A stretch of DNA of 64,000 nt from Bacteroidota bacterium (GCA_013286425.1 JABDFS010000003.1:1-64000); one strand, 5' to 3'; counted from the stretch's first letter, positions 30,780 to 41,163 are shown. Notes: a model not told the origin generated them from the sequence alone. Program-made: numbers and translations.

Positions 30780-31784
30780 ATGTCAGCAAAAGTTACCAAA
30801 ATAGGAGTTTTAACATCGGGAGGAGATTCACCAGGTATGAATGCAGCTATAAGAGCTGTAGTAAGAACAAGTATTTACCGCGGACTTGACGTTTTTGGGA
30901 TCATGCGCGGTTACAGCGGAATGATTGAAGATGATATTTACCAGATGAATTCCCGCTCCGTAGCCAATATTATTCAGCGTGGAGGAACCATTTTAAAAAC
31001 TGCCCGAAGCAAAGATTTCTATAACGAAGATGGCCGAAAAAAAGCATATGCAAATCTGGTAAAGCGCGGCATTGACGGGCTTGTGGTAATTGGTGGCGAT
31101 GGAAGTTTTACAGGCGCTTATAAACTCAGTAAAGAGTTCGGTATTCCCTGCATTGGTCTTCCCGGTACTATAGATAAAGATTTATATGGTACTGATTTTA
31201 CCATTGGTTTTGATACTGCCGCCAATACAGCTGTTCAGGCAATAGATAAAATTCGTGATACAGCAGAATCGCACGACAGGCTTTTTGTTGTTGAAGTAAT
31301 GGGCAGGCACGCCGGCTACATTGCATTGCACAGCGGGATTGCAACAGGTGCTGAAAATATTTTAATGCCTGAAGTAAATACCACGCTCGATGATATGGTT
31401 GCCTCTTTATCAGAACAGGAAAAAAGAAAGAAGCTGGTAAATCTTGTTATTGTTGCTGAAGGTTACACACCCGATCCCTCACAGCCACATTTAAAAGGCG
31501 CGGCAGAAACTACACGCCTTATGGAAGAAAGATTAAAAGGGCTTGAAATAAGAGTTACCATTTTAGGACATATTCAAAGAGGCGGCCCACCATCATGCAT
31601 GGACAGGTTTATTGCAAGCCGTATGGGATTTCACGCCGTGGAATGTTTAATAGAAGGAAGGCACAACGTTATGGTTGGTATTCTTCACAATAATATGCAT
31701 TACACTCCTCTTGAAATTGCAATTCGTGAAAAGCAGAAAATAAGCGAAGACTGGATGAATATTGTAAAGATATTAGCGAGCTGA
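30780..31784 (+). CDS. pfkA: 6-phosphofructokinase
   Basis: GVLTSGGDSPGMNAAIRAVVR, GGDGSFTGA, GLPGTIDKDLYGTDFTIGFDTA, GHIQRGGPPSCMDR. Confidence 0.97.
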   Translation: MSAKVTKIGVLTSGGDSPGMNAAIRAVVRTSIYRGLDVFGIMRGYSGMIEDDIYQMNSRSVANIIQRGGTILKTARSKDFYNEDGRKKAYANLVKRGIDGLVVIGGDGSFTGAYKLSKEFGIPCIGLPGTIDKDLYGTDFTIGFDTAANTAVQAIDKIRDTAESHDRLFVVEVMGRHAGYIALHSGIATGAENILMPEVNTTLDDMVASLSEQEKRKKLVNLVIVAEGYTPDPSQPHLKGAAETTRLMEERLKGLEIRVTILGHIQRGGPPSCMDRFIASRMGFHAVECLIEGRHNVMVGILHNNMHYTPLEIAIREKQKISEDWMNIVKILAS

Positions 31785-31820
31785 TCTCAATTGAATTTAA
31801 AAAATTAATATTAAAACTTA

Positions 31821-33314
31821 ATGTCAGAAAATATTACGAAATACCTGCACAAGAATATGGATCGCCAGGCAGGTATAGAGCACACATTTCACCGCACTAA
31901 AATAGTGGCAACGGTTGGCCCATCCTGCGATACATATGAAAAAATGTTAGAGCTTGCAAGAGCAGGTGTAAATGTTTTCCGTTTAAATTTTTCGCATGGA
32001 AATCAGGATGACAAAGCCAAAATTTTAGGGTTTATTGAAAGGATGAATGAAGAAGAACCTTTTAATATTTCATCGCTGGCAGATCTTCAGGGCCCGAAAC
32101 TTAGGGTGGGCGATCTGCAAAATGGTTTGCTTGAAATTAACAACGGCGACATTCTTACTTTCACGTCAAAAGAAAAAGTGCTGGGCACTAAGGAGAAGAT
32201 TTATGTGTCTTATCCAAACTTGCATGCCGATGTTAAAGTAGGTGATAAAATTTTGATTGATGACGGTAAGCTTGAGGTGGTAGTTATTGAAATAACACCG
32301 GATGATGAAGTAAAAGTTGCTGTTACTTATGGCGGTATTTTGTTACCTAAAAAAGGGGTTAACCTTCCTGATACAGATATATCGCTACCTGCATTGACGG
32401 AAAAAGATCTCGCCGATCTTGATTTTATACTGCAACATAATTTTGACTGGATAGCACTTTCATTTGTACGTAAAGCAGAAGATATTATTGATCTTAAAGC
32501 AAGGATCGCAGAAAAAAATTCCCCCAGCAAGGTTATTGCAAAAATTGAAATGCCTTCCGCGTTAAATGATCTGCGCAATATTATTCTTGAGTCTGATGCA
32601 GTAATGGTTGCCCGTGGCGATTTGGGTGTTGAACTGCCGGTTGAAAAAGTACCGATGGCACAACGCGATATCATTCGCAAATGCATTCATCGTGCAAAGC
32701 CTGTAATTGTTGCTACGCAGATGATGGAAAGCATGATCGATCATATAAAACCCAACAGGAGTGAAATAACTGACGTTGCCAATGCAGTGCTTGAAGGTGC
32801 TGATGCTGTAATGCTGAGTGCTGAAACAGCAACAGGAAAGCATCCTGCGTTAGTGGTTGATACTATGCGCCGCATTATTATTGAAGTGGAAAAAACAGAA
32901 TACCGTTATAATCGTGAAGAAGACCTGAAGCCGCTTGCACACTCTCCATCTTTCTTAAGCGATGCCATTTGTTATAATGCATGCAAGATTGCAAAAGACG
33001 CTAATGCAGATGCATTGATCGGGATGACGCAGACAGGTTACACGGCATTTACATTAAGCAGTTACAGGCCTAAAAGCCCCCTATACATTTTTACTAAAAA
33101 GCAAAGTCTTGTAAACCAGTTAAGTTTAAGCTGGGGTGTTCGTGCTTTTTATTACGATGAAGAAATAAGTTTGGATGATATAATTTTTGATCAGATAGAT
33201 ATTTTAAAAGAAAGAGGGTTTCTTAAAAAAGATGATGTGGCAATCAACACGGGAAGCACGCCGGTTAACCTGCATCTTCCCACGAATGTTTTAAAGATTA
33301 CAAAAGTTGAATAA
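31821..33314 (+). CDS. pyk: Pyruvate kinase
   Basis: KIVATVGPSC, FRLNFSHG, DLQGPKLRVG, VMVARGDLGVELP, ATQMMESMI. Confidence 0.98.
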   Translation: MSENITKYLHKNMDRQAGIEHTFHRTKIVATVGPSCDTYEKMLELARAGVNVFRLNFSHGNQDDKAKILGFIERMNEEEPFNISSLADLQGPKLRVGDLQNGLLEINNGDILTFTSKEKVLGTKEKIYVSYPNLHADVKVGDKILIDDGKLEVVVIEITPDDEVKVAVTYGGILLPKKGVNLPDTDISLPALTEKDLADLDFILQHNFDWIALSFVRKAEDIIDLKARIAEKNSPSKVIAKIEMPSALNDLRNIILESDAVMVARGDLGVELPVEKVPMAQRDIIRKCIHRAKPVIVATQMMESMIDHIKPNRSEITDVANAVLEGADAVMLSAETATGKHPALVVDTMRRIIIEVEKTEYRYNREEDLKPLAHSPSFLSDAICYNACKIAKDANADALIGMTQTGYTAFTLSSYRPKSPLYIFTKKQSLVNQLSLSWGVRAFYYDEEISLDDIIFDQIDILKERGFLKKDDVAINTGSTPVNLHLPTNVLKITKVE

Positions 33315-33320
33315 AGTATT

Positions 33321-33348
33321 TCCCCCGAAAAAACGGGGGATTTTTTTT
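33321..33348 (+). terminator. Intrinsic terminator after pyk
   Basis: TCCCCCGaaaaaaCGGGGGATTTTTTTT. Confidence 0.9.
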
Positions 33349-33457
33349 GTGTGATTGTTACACTTTGTTTGTAAATTTTGGTTACATAATAAGCTTGTTG
33401 CACACTTATTATAAACCAACTTTAATCAAAACAACTATTTGCTTAATTGTAGTTAAT

Positions 33458-35098
33458 ATGAGAAATTTAATGCTTGCTCTCTTTATACTGATAACAGCAA
33501 CATGTATTGCTCAACAATCATCATTAAATGTAATTCCAGAGCCTGCAAAGGTTGAAGTGAAAGATGGAAATTTTATAATCACTCCATCAACTAAAATTAT
33601 TGTAGAAGCTTCTGGTGCTACCAACAGCATAAATTTTTTAAATGATTATCTGAGGAAATTCTATGGCTTTGAATTAAAAACATCAAAAGAAAAATCGACC
33701 TCAAATAATATTATAGAGTTGAATTTTGAAAGGCTTGATAACTCAATCGCCGGCACTTATAAAATGGATGTCGATAAAAATAAAATTTACATTGGTGGTA
33801 ATGACGAACAAGGAGTTTTTTATGGCATTCAAACTTTGATACAATTATTACCGACAGAAAAATCAAACAGTTTGAACGTGCAGTCATGCAGCATTGTTGA
33901 TTCACCACGTTTTGCTTACCGTGGTTTGCATTTAGATTGCGGCAGGCATTTTTTCTCTGTTGATTTTGTAAAGCAGTACATAGATTTCATCGCCATGCAT
34001 AAGATGAATACATTTCACTGGCACCTGACTGAAGACCAGGGCTGGCGCATCGAAATAAAAAAATATCCTAAGCTTACACAGGTTGGTGGCTGCAGAAACG
34101 GAACCATCACCGGTCATCATCCGGGTACCGGAAACGATGATAAAAAAGATTGTGGTTATTATACGCAGGCGCAAATAAAAGAGATCGTAAAGTATGCAGC
34201 AGACCGTTACATCACTATCATTCCTGAAATAGAAATGCCCGGTCATGCATCTGCAGCCATTGCTGCTTATCCGCAATTAAGTTGCTTTCCTGATTCATCA
34301 ACAAAAATTGCAAGAGGAGTTATTTGGAGTGGCGATTCAACTGGCAAACAAGTGCAACAAAGCTGGGGCGTTTACCCTGATGTTTTTTGTCCAAACGATT
34401 ATACTTTCAAATTTTTAGAGAATGTTCTGGATGAAGTAATGCAATTATTCCCTTCAAAATATATTCATATCGGCGGCGATGAATGCCCTAAAACATATTG
34501 GAAGCAATCTGCATTTTGCCAGCAGTTAATTAAAGATAGTGGCTTGCAAAATGAAGAAGGTTTACAGAGTTATTTTATTAGTAAGATTGAAAGATATTTA
34601 AACAGCAAAGGCCGTTCAATAATTGGCTGGGACGAAATTCTTGAAGGCGGTGTTGCCCCCAATGCTACTGTAATGAGTTGGCGAGGCGAAAAAGGCGGTA
34701 TCAACGCAGCACAACAACATCATAAAGTTATTATGACGCCAACAACATATGTGTACTTTGATTATTCGCAGACAAAACATGAAGACAGTTTAACTATTGG
34801 TGGCTATTTGCCTGTAGAAACAGTGTATAATTATGAACCTTTGCCTGCACAGCTTTCTTTAGAAGAGCAAAAGTATATTACAGGCGCACAGGCAAACCTA
34901 TGGACTGAATACATAAGCAATCCCGCAAAAGTTGAATATATGTTGTTCCCGAGGTTAGATGCATTGAGTGAAGTTTTATGGAGCCCGAAAGACAACAAAA
35001 ACTGGGATGATTTTAAAACACGTTTACAACAACAATATAAGCGATACGATCTGTTGAACGTACGCTATAATATACAAGGCATGAACAAAGGAGAATAA
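33458..35098 (+). CDS. Secreted GH20 beta-N-acetylhexosaminidase
   Basis: Start refined to MRNLMLALFILITATCIAQ; FAYRGLHLDCGRHFFSVDFVKQYID, WHLTEDQGWRIEIKKYPKLT, IHIGGDECPK. Confidence 0.95.
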   Translation: MRNLMLALFILITATCIAQQSSLNVIPEPAKVEVKDGNFIITPSTKIIVEASGATNSINFLNDYLRKFYGFELKTSKEKSTSNNIIELNFERLDNSIAGTYKMDVDKNKIYIGGNDEQGVFYGIQTLIQLLPTEKSNSLNVQSCSIVDSPRFAYRGLHLDCGRHFFSVDFVKQYIDFIAMHKMNTFHWHLTEDQGWRIEIKKYPKLTQVGGCRNGTITGHHPGTGNDDKKDCGYYTQAQIKEIVKYAADRYITIIPEIEMPGHASAAIAAYPQLSCFPDSSTKIARGVIWSGDSTGKQVQQSWGVYPDVFCPNDYTFKFLENVLDEVMQLFPSKYIHIGGDECPKTYWKQSAFCQQLIKDSGLQNEEGLQSYFISKIERYLNSKGRSIIGWDEILEGGVAPNATVMSWRGEKGGINAAQQHHKVIMTPTTYVYFDYSQTKHEDSLTIGGYLPVETVYNYEPLPAQLSLEEQKYITGAQANLWTEYISNPAKVEYMLFPRLDALSEVLWSPKDNKNWDDFKTRLQQQYKRYDLLNVRYNIQGMNKGE

Positions 35099-35164
35099 AA
35101 TAAACAAACGTTTACATCAAAACAATTAAACAATAATTTTAAACAGTATCAACATTCATTTATC

Positions 35165-37063
35165 ATGGTAGATTCTTTTGAAAAAATTCCGGTTGAAATT
35201 TTTCCAACACCGAAGGAAGGTTCACAATATGCTGCCGGAGAAATTGCAAAACTCATCAGGCAAAAACAACAGGAAGGCAAACAATGTATATTAGGTTTAG
35301 CTACAGGTTCAACGCCTTTGAGCATGTATAAAGAACTCGTTCGTTTGCACAAAGAAGAAGGCCTCAGCTTTAAGAATGTGATCACGTTTAATCTTGATGA
35401 ATATTATCCGATCGCACGCAACGCATTTCAAAGCTATTGGAGTTTTATGCACAGGCATTTGTTTGATCATATTGATATCAATCCTGAAAATATTCATATT
35501 CCTAATGGCGAACTATCAAAAGAAGAAGCAAAAGAATATTGCATTCAATATGAAAAAATGATTGATGATGCCGGCGGCATCGATTTGCAGATATTAGGTA
35601 TCGGCAACAATGGACATATTGGTTTTAACGAACCGGGCTCAAGTATTTTTTCAAAAACGCGCTTAACAAATCTTGATAACAACACGCGTGTTGCTAATGC
35701 AAGAGAATTTCAAAACATATCAAAAGTGCCGAGGCTTGCTGTTACAATGGGCATCAGTACGATTATGAAGGCACGCCGCGTTTTATTAATGGCATGGAGT
35801 TTTAAAGCGCCTATCGTTGCAAAGTCTGTTGAAGGTTATGTTACAGAACATATTCCTGCGAGCATTTTGCAGCAGCATAACAACTGCACATTTATTTTAG
35901 ATGAACAATCTGCTTCAGAACTTACCCGATTGAAATCACCATGGTTAACCGGACAAATTGAATGGACGCCAAAGATGATTAAACGCGCTGTTGTAAATCT
36001 TGCGTTGAAACTGAACAAACCTGTATTAAGTCTTACAACAGTTGATTACAATGAAAATGGATTAGGGGAACTGTTGGTTGAAAAAGGTGATGCATATGAA
36101 ATAAACCTGCAGGTATATTATTTATTGCGCGACAGTATTACAGGTTGGCCTGGCGGAAAACCAAATGTTGATCTGCCAACACATCCTGAACGCAGTGAAC
36201 CATATCCAAAACGTGTTATCATTTTTTCACCACATCCTGATGATGATATTATAAGCATGGGCGGAACATTTATGCGTTTACACGACCAGGGTCATGAAGT
36301 GCATGTTGCTTATCAGACCAGCGGCAATATTGCTGTTACAGACGAATTCGTAACACGTTTTTTAGATTTTGCAGTAGGCTTTGAAAGTTTGTTTAACATC
36401 AATACTGAAAAGAGCAGCAAGATTCTGGAAGACGCACAAAACTTTCTTTCATTAAAAAAACCTGAACAAACCGATACGCCTGAAATACGCGCTGTAAAAG
36501 GTTTAATAAGAAGAGCAGAAGCAAAAGCAACCTGTAAATATGTAGGCCTGCCTGAAGGCCGTTGGCATTTTCAAAACCTGCCGTTTTACGAAACAGGTAC
36601 AGTAGAAAAAAAACCAATGGGCGAAGAAGATGTTTTGTTAACGATGCAATTGTTGCGTGAAATAAAACCGCAACAGGTGTATTGCGCCGGTGATCTTGCC
36701 GATCCGCATGGAACACATAAAGTTTGTTTGGATATTGTTTTTGAAAGTTTAAAAAGAATAAAAGCTGAAGGTGATGAATGGGTAAATGATTGCTGGATAT
36801 GGTTGTATAAAGGTGCATGGCAGGAATGGGATATTGCAGATATTGAAATGGCAATACCGATGAGTCCAGACCAGGTCATAAAAAAGCGCAACGGCATATT
36901 TATTCATCAAAGCCAGAAAGATTCTGTCCCTTTCCAGGGAAATGATAACCGTGAATTCTGGCAACGTGCAGAAGATCGTAACAGTAATACGGCAAATCTT
37001 TACTCGGCTTTAGGTTTAACAAAATATGCAGCCATGGAAGCTTTTGTCAGATGGAAATACTGA
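35165..37063 (+). CDS. nagB: Glucosamine-6-phosphate deaminase fused to C-terminal LmbE/PIG-L deacetylase-like domain
   Basis: ILGLATGSTPLSMYKELVRLH, FNLDEYYPI, GIGNNGHIGFNEPGS; then IIFSPHPDDDIISMGGTFMRLHDQGHEVHVAYQTSGN. Confidence 0.94.
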   Translation: MVDSFEKIPVEIFPTPKEGSQYAAGEIAKLIRQKQQEGKQCILGLATGSTPLSMYKELVRLHKEEGLSFKNVITFNLDEYYPIARNAFQSYWSFMHRHLFDHIDINPENIHIPNGELSKEEAKEYCIQYEKMIDDAGGIDLQILGIGNNGHIGFNEPGSSIFSKTRLTNLDNNTRVANAREFQNISKVPRLAVTMGISTIMKARRVLLMAWSFKAPIVAKSVEGYVTEHIPASILQQHNNCTFILDEQSASELTRLKSPWLTGQIEWTPKMIKRAVVNLALKLNKPVLSLTTVDYNENGLGELLVEKGDAYEINLQVYYLLRDSITGWPGGKPNVDLPTHPERSEPYPKRVIIFSPHPDDDIISMGGTFMRLHDQGHEVHVAYQTSGNIAVTDEFVTRFLDFAVGFESLFNINTEKSSKILEDAQNFLSLKKPEQTDTPEIRAVKGLIRRAEAKATCKYVGLPEGRWHFQNLPFYETGTVEKKPMGEEDVLLTMQLLREIKPQQVYCAGDLADPHGTHKVCLDIVFESLKRIKAEGDEWVNDCWIWLYKGAWQEWDIADIEMAIPMSPDQVIKKRNGIFIHQSQKDSVPFQGNDNREFWQRAEDRNSNTANLYSALGLTKYAAMEAFVRWKY

Positions 37064-37143
37064 TTAAACTTTCAAACAAAATATCTCTCCAACATTATAC
37101 AATTTGATGGAATAGATTTTGCGGGACAATAAAAAATATAATT

Positions 37144-37539
37144 ATGAAGAAAGCCTTATTTGCAATAGCCTTGATGGTAACATGTGCAACACTACATGCC
37201 CAGAAAAACAAAAATGATGGAAATTGGAGCCAGATAGGCCAGGCGACACTTGATTTTAAAACAACAAAAGGTGTTATCAGTATTATAAACATTGATAATT
37301 ATAAAGCACTGCGCATAAAAACAGATTCTCCGGTGCATGTAGATAATATTGTTGTGGTATATGATAGTGGTGAACCCGAAAACGTGCCGGTTCGTTATGA
37401 TTTTAAAGCAGGCGTTGAAAGCCGTGATATTAACCTGCAGAATGTAAAAAGTAAAGTAAAAGAAGTTGATGTTACCTACAGGTTGGTTGTTAATTCAAAA
37501 ATTGACAAAGCAAATATCCAGGTTCTGGGAACTAAGTAA
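37144..37539 (+). CDS. Secreted hypothetical protein
   Basis: Signal peptide MKKALFAIALMVTCATLHAQ; short beta-rich protein. Confidence 0.6.
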   Translation: MKKALFAIALMVTCATLHAQKNKNDGNWSQIGQATLDFKTTKGVISIINIDNYKALRIKTDSPVHVDNIVVVYDSGEPENVPVRYDFKAGVESRDINLQNVKSKVKEVDVTYRLVVNSKIDKANIQVLGTK

Positions 37540-37572
37540 TTATTAATCGCATTTACTTATTAATATTTCTTA

Positions 37573-37599
37573 CCGCATGTTTTACATACGGCTTTTTTG
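37573..37599 (+). terminator. Probable intrinsic terminator
   Basis: CCGCATGTtttACATACGGcTTTTTT, one mismatched pair. Confidence 0.55.
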
Positions 37600-37609
37600 T
37601 GTGCTGTAT

Positions 37610-38704
37610 CTATCCAACATTAAAACTTAAATACTTTATCAAATCATCAGGAAGTTTAGGCAAGTTTCTCCTTTCAATCAAATAAGTTGACAAACCTGCA
37701 ATATCACGGTACACATAATGCCTGTTCAATGCTCCTTCCAAATAGCCTGCACCAGAAGTATTACCTGTGCCTACACGCATGCCGATCATTCTGCGCACCA
37801 TTATCAAATGCTTATGCCGCCAGTTGCTCATTAAATGATCAATCTCTATCAATGCGTCTAATACCTGGTAAGATGTCTGAAACACAGGAAAATCTCTGTA
37901 CAACATAATAAACAATGCAGCGCGTAATGCTTTTGCAGAAAAACTACTTCTTAAATTATTAAGCCTTTCATTGGTTGCATCAGCAGGTATTTTATTAAAG
38001 AACACATAATCGAAATCTATGATCTTATTCGTTTCTCTTTCCGTTAAGCCTGCTTTGTACACCTGCCTGTAATCATTCCAGAAAACATGCGCTGTTGTTT
38101 CATCGTGAAATAAAGGGTTATAATTTTTCCAGAATTGTTCTTCAAAAAAAGGCATGCGTTCAAGCCAGTTGTTTACAAGTTGCGAAAGATTTTGTGCGGC
38201 TTCTCTTTGATTTATTCTTTCATAATCCTGCTTATTAAAACCACCTTCCCCTGTACGTTTATAATAACCGCTTTGATGTCGGTTCTGCATTTGTAACCCC
38301 AACGTTGCTTCAATTAATCTGAATTGTGTGCTTTGAAAACCGGATGATGGCGTTAAAAGGTTTCTGAATTCAAGAAAATCCAACGGCGTCATTGTATCTA
38401 AAATACTTACCTGCTGATTCAGCAATTCAAATATTCTTATGATACGTCTTAACCTGTGCAGCACAAGGTTCAGGTCTTCTGAGTTATCATTGATCTCCTG
38501 CTTGTCAAAAACTTTCAATACATAATCCAGTTCAAATAAAATTTGTTTGAACCAAAGTTCATATGCCTGGTGAATAATGATGAACAACATTTCATCATGT
38601 GCAGGTATATTTCCTTCTTTAAAACTTACCGGTTCCTGGCTGTCGATTACTTTATCAAGCTGAAGATAATCGCTGTAATACATGGTAGCATTCATCGCAA
38701 ACAA
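37610..38704 (-). CDS. Tryptophan 2,3-dioxygenase-family protein
   Basis: HDEMLFIIIHQAYELWFKQILFELD, PSSGFQSTQFRLIEA, MSNWRHKHLIMVRRMIGMRVGTGNTSGAGYL. Confidence 0.95.
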   Translation of the reverse strand: MFAMNATMYYSDYLQLDKVIDSQEPVSFKEGNIPAHDEMLFIIIHQAYELWFKQILFELDYVLKVFDKQEINDNSEDLNLVLHRLRRIIRIFELLNQQVSILDTMTPLDFLEFRNLLTPSSGFQSTQFRLIEATLGLQMQNRHQSGYYKRTGEGGFNKQDYERINQREAAQNLSQLVNNWLERMPFFEEQFWKNYNPLFHDETTAHVFWNDYRQVYKAGLTERETNKIIDFDYVFFNKIPADATNERLNNLRSSFSAKALRAALFIMLYRDFPVFQTSYQVLDALIEIDHLMSNWRHKHLIMVRRMIGMRVGTGNTSGAGYLEGALNRHYVYRDIAGLSTYLIERRNLPKLPDDLIKYLSFNVG

Positions 38705-38824
38705 TTAAAAAAATCAAAAGTAAATAGTAAAAAAGGTAATTCTAATTTGATTTTTGATTTTTAGCTTTTGACTTTTCACTTAATTTGCAGCCGTCAATCA
38801 TTACAAAATCTATAATAATACCAC

Positions 38825-39544
38825 ATGCTTCCAAGATACAAGAGAATCGTACTAAAACTTTCGGGTGAATCTTTAATGGGTAACAGTGATGATGGCTTTG
38901 AACCTTTTAATGCACACATGATTGAGCAGTATGCAAAAGATATAAAAATCATTACTGAATTGGGCGTCCAGGTGGCATTGGTTATTGGCGGAGGAAATAT
39001 TTACAGGGGTGCAAATGAAATTGAAACCGGGATTGAACGCGCGCACGGTGATTATATGGGCATGCTTGCTACCACAATAAACGGAATGGCAGTGCAGGCG
39101 ATGCTTGAACGCATTGGTGTTGATACGCGCCTGCTCAGCGCCATAAAAATGGAACAGGTTGCAGAGCCTTATATCCGCCGCAGGGCAATGCGCCATCTTG
39201 AAAAAGGGCGTGTTGTAATATTCGCTGCCGGCACAGGTAATCCTTATTTTACTACAGACACCGCAGGTTCTTTAAGAGCGCTTGAAATAAAAGCTGACGT
39301 TATTTTAAAAGGAACGCGCGTTGATGGTATTTACACAGCCGATCCTGAAACAGATATTACTGCAACCAAATACGAAACCATAACTTACCAGGAATGCATT
39401 TTAAAAAACCTGAAGGTTATGGATATGACTGCTTTTACGCTCTGCATGGAAAATAACCTGCCTATTATTGTCTTTGACATGAACAAATCAGGCAATCTTT
39501 TAAAAGTAGTTGAAGGCCTGAATGTAGGAACGCTGGTGAATTAA
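38825..39544 (+). CDS. pyrH: UMP kinase
   Basis: [61 protein letters not shown]. Confidence 0.98.
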   Translation: MLPRYKRIVLKLSGESLMGNSDDGFEPFNAHMIEQYAKDIKIITELGVQVALVIGGGNIYRGANEIETGIERAHGDYMGMLATTINGMAVQAMLERIGVDTRLLSAIKMEQVAEPYIRRRAMRHLEKGRVVIFAAGTGNPYFTTDTAGSLRALEIKADVILKGTRVDGIYTADPETDITATKYETITYQECILKNLKVMDMTAFTLCMENNLPIIVFDMNKSGNLLKVVEGLNVGTLVN

Positions 39545-39778
39545 TGTCCCTGCCCCCTAAAGGGAAGTTTGGCGAGACACTTAAATACTAATCAGTCTTT
39601 AGAAGCAATCTTATTTTTGGGTGACCAGCAAATGAACAACTATCATCGTTTGTTGCGTCGCAACACTTGTACTGCATATCAATATTCAGCTTCTGTTCCT
39701 GCCTGTAGCTATCAATTTATTTCATGCATTAGTTTTTAAACGATCAATTCAACAACTTTGCAAACAATATAATTAAGC

Positions 39779-40420
39779 ATGAATAAAAGTATTGCTGATA
39801 TACGCAAGGATTATCGACTGCTTACATTAAATGAAACAGATGTTGCAGCAGATGCCATTGAACAATTTGCACGTTGGTGGAACGATGCTTTACAAAGCGA
39901 GATCACGGAGGTAAATGCAATGACGCTTGCCACTGCAACCAGTGACGCCAAACCTTCAGCAAGAATTGTTTTATTAAAAAGCTTTGATAAAAACGGGTTT
40001 GTTTTTTTCACCAATTATGAAAGCCACAAAGGCAAAGAGCTGGAAGAAAATGCAAATGCGGCTTTGGTCTTTTTCTGGAAGGAAATAGAGAGGCAGGTGC
40101 GTATTGAAGGTATTGTTGAAAAAGTTTCTGCTGAAGAAAGTGATGAATATTTTTTTTCAAGACCGGAAGGCAGCCGCGTGGGCGCATGGTCGTCACCACA
40201 AAGTAAAGTAATTGCCAACAGGCAAACACTTGAAATGAACGAGCATATCTATAAAGAGAAATTTACAAACAGCATTCCCCGGCCTCCGCACTGGGGCGGT
40301 TACCGGGTTATGCCTTTAAGAATTGAGTTTTGGCAAGGTAGAAGCAACCGCTTGCACGACCGTCTTTTATATACCAAAATCAATGAAGGGAGTTGGAAGG
40401 TTGACCGATTGGCGCCTTAA
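39779..40420 (+). CDS. pdxH: Pyridoxamine 5'-phosphate oxidase
   Basis: ARIVLLKSFDKNGFVFFTNYESHKGKELEENANAAL, GSRVGAWSSPQSKVI, PPHWGGYRVMPLRIEFWQGRSNRLHDR. Confidence 0.98.
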   Translation: MNKSIADIRKDYRLLTLNETDVAADAIEQFARWWNDALQSEITEVNAMTLATATSDAKPSARIVLLKSFDKNGFVFFTNYESHKGKELEENANAALVFFWKEIERQVRIEGIVEKVSAEESDEYFFSRPEGSRVGAWSSPQSKVIANRQTLEMNEHIYKEKFTNSIPRPPHWGGYRVMPLRIEFWQGRSNRLHDRLLYTKINEGSWKVDRLAP

Positions 40421-40438
40421 TCTATCCGCACACGATAA

Positions 40439-40555
40439 CTATTTTGACTCTTCTTTAGATTCTTTTTTGGTCTTGGTTGGCTTAGCAGGCCTGCTTTTTC
40501 CGAAAGAGCCTTTTGCTATTTTCCCTTTTTTCGTTTTCTTATCTCCTCTACCCAT
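40439..40555 (-). CDS. 30S ribosomal protein THX
   Basis: Manual translation MGRGDKKTKKGKIAKGSFGKSRPAKPTKTKKESKEESK*; matches the MGKGD(R/K)(R/K)T(R/K)(R/K)GKI.(R/K)G(T/S)(Y/F)GK.RP pattern of Thx; missed by the ORF track because of its 38-aa length. Confidence 0.88.
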   Translation of the reverse strand: MGRGDKKTKKGKIAKGSFGKSRPAKPTKTKKESKEESK

Positions 40556-40618
40556 ATTTTATAATTAAAGTTATAAAGTTAATTTATTAAGTAAATATTT
40601 CAAACAGATTTTCCAGGA

Positions 40619-40888
40619 TTATAATTTGGCAGCAAGTTCTTTACCTGCTTTAAAGCGTGCAACTTTTTTTGCTTTGATCTTAATGGCTGCTCCGGTTTGA
40701 GGGTTGCGGCCGGTACGGGCATTTCGTTTTGAAACAGAGAAAGTACCAAAACCAACGAGTGTAACTTTATCACCTGACTTTAATGCTTTGGTTACTGCAT
40801 CAGTAAAAGAATCGAGTGCAACGTTAGCTTGTGATTTACTGAGGCCTGCATCCTCAGCAATTTTTGCAACTAATTCAGCTTTGTTCAT
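40619..40888 (-). CDS. hup: HU-family DNA-binding protein
   Basis: [50 protein letters not shown]. Confidence 0.97.
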   Translation of the reverse strand: MNKAELVAKIAEDAGLSKSQANVALDSFTDAVTKALKSGDKVTLVGFGTFSVSKRNARTGRNPQTGAAIKIKAKKVARFKAGKELAAKL

Positions 40889-41068
40889 AGTAGTTTATTT
40901 TAAATAATTTGATAACGGCGCAAAAGTATTTTCTTTTTACAGTTGATAAAATAAATTTTCACATTATAAACATTATTATCACACTGGTAAAAAGAAAATT
41001 TTTAAACCTATTTATTATTCAATTGATCAGGCAAAATTTTTAATAAAGATTGCATTTCTCAGGTTTAA

Positions 41069-41086
41069 CTTAGCCCGTTCGGGTTT
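41069..41086 (+). terminator. Intrinsic-terminator-like hairpin with no upstream + strand gene
   Basis: AGCCCGttCGGGTTTTTG about 80 bp upstream of rimM. Confidence 0.4.
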
Positions 41087-41163
41087 TTGTGTGCGGCAAA
41101 AGAAAGCAACAAGAATGCCAACATGTTTGCAATAAATTTTTGAGGCAATTAAAAATCACAATT

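Noticed and set aside
36399-36964. Minus-strand ORFs of up to 151 aa inside nagB
   Set aside because: Fully overlap a well-supported coding frame; low-complexity, unlikely composition.
38700-38775. A/T-rich repeat-like tract (TTTGATTTTTGATTTTTAGCTTTTGAC)
   Set aside because: Low-complexity intergenic sequence; no exact period or convincing structure.
40323-40568. Plus-strand 81-aa ORF after pdxH
   Set aside because: Overlaps the pdxH end out of frame and is antisense to the THX gene.
39545-41163. Search for tRNA or other structural RNA genes in larger gaps (39.5, 41.0, 20.9, 55.0, 56.5 kb)
   Set aside because: No recognisable T-loop/anticodon arrangement was seen; a covariance-model scan would be needed to be sure.
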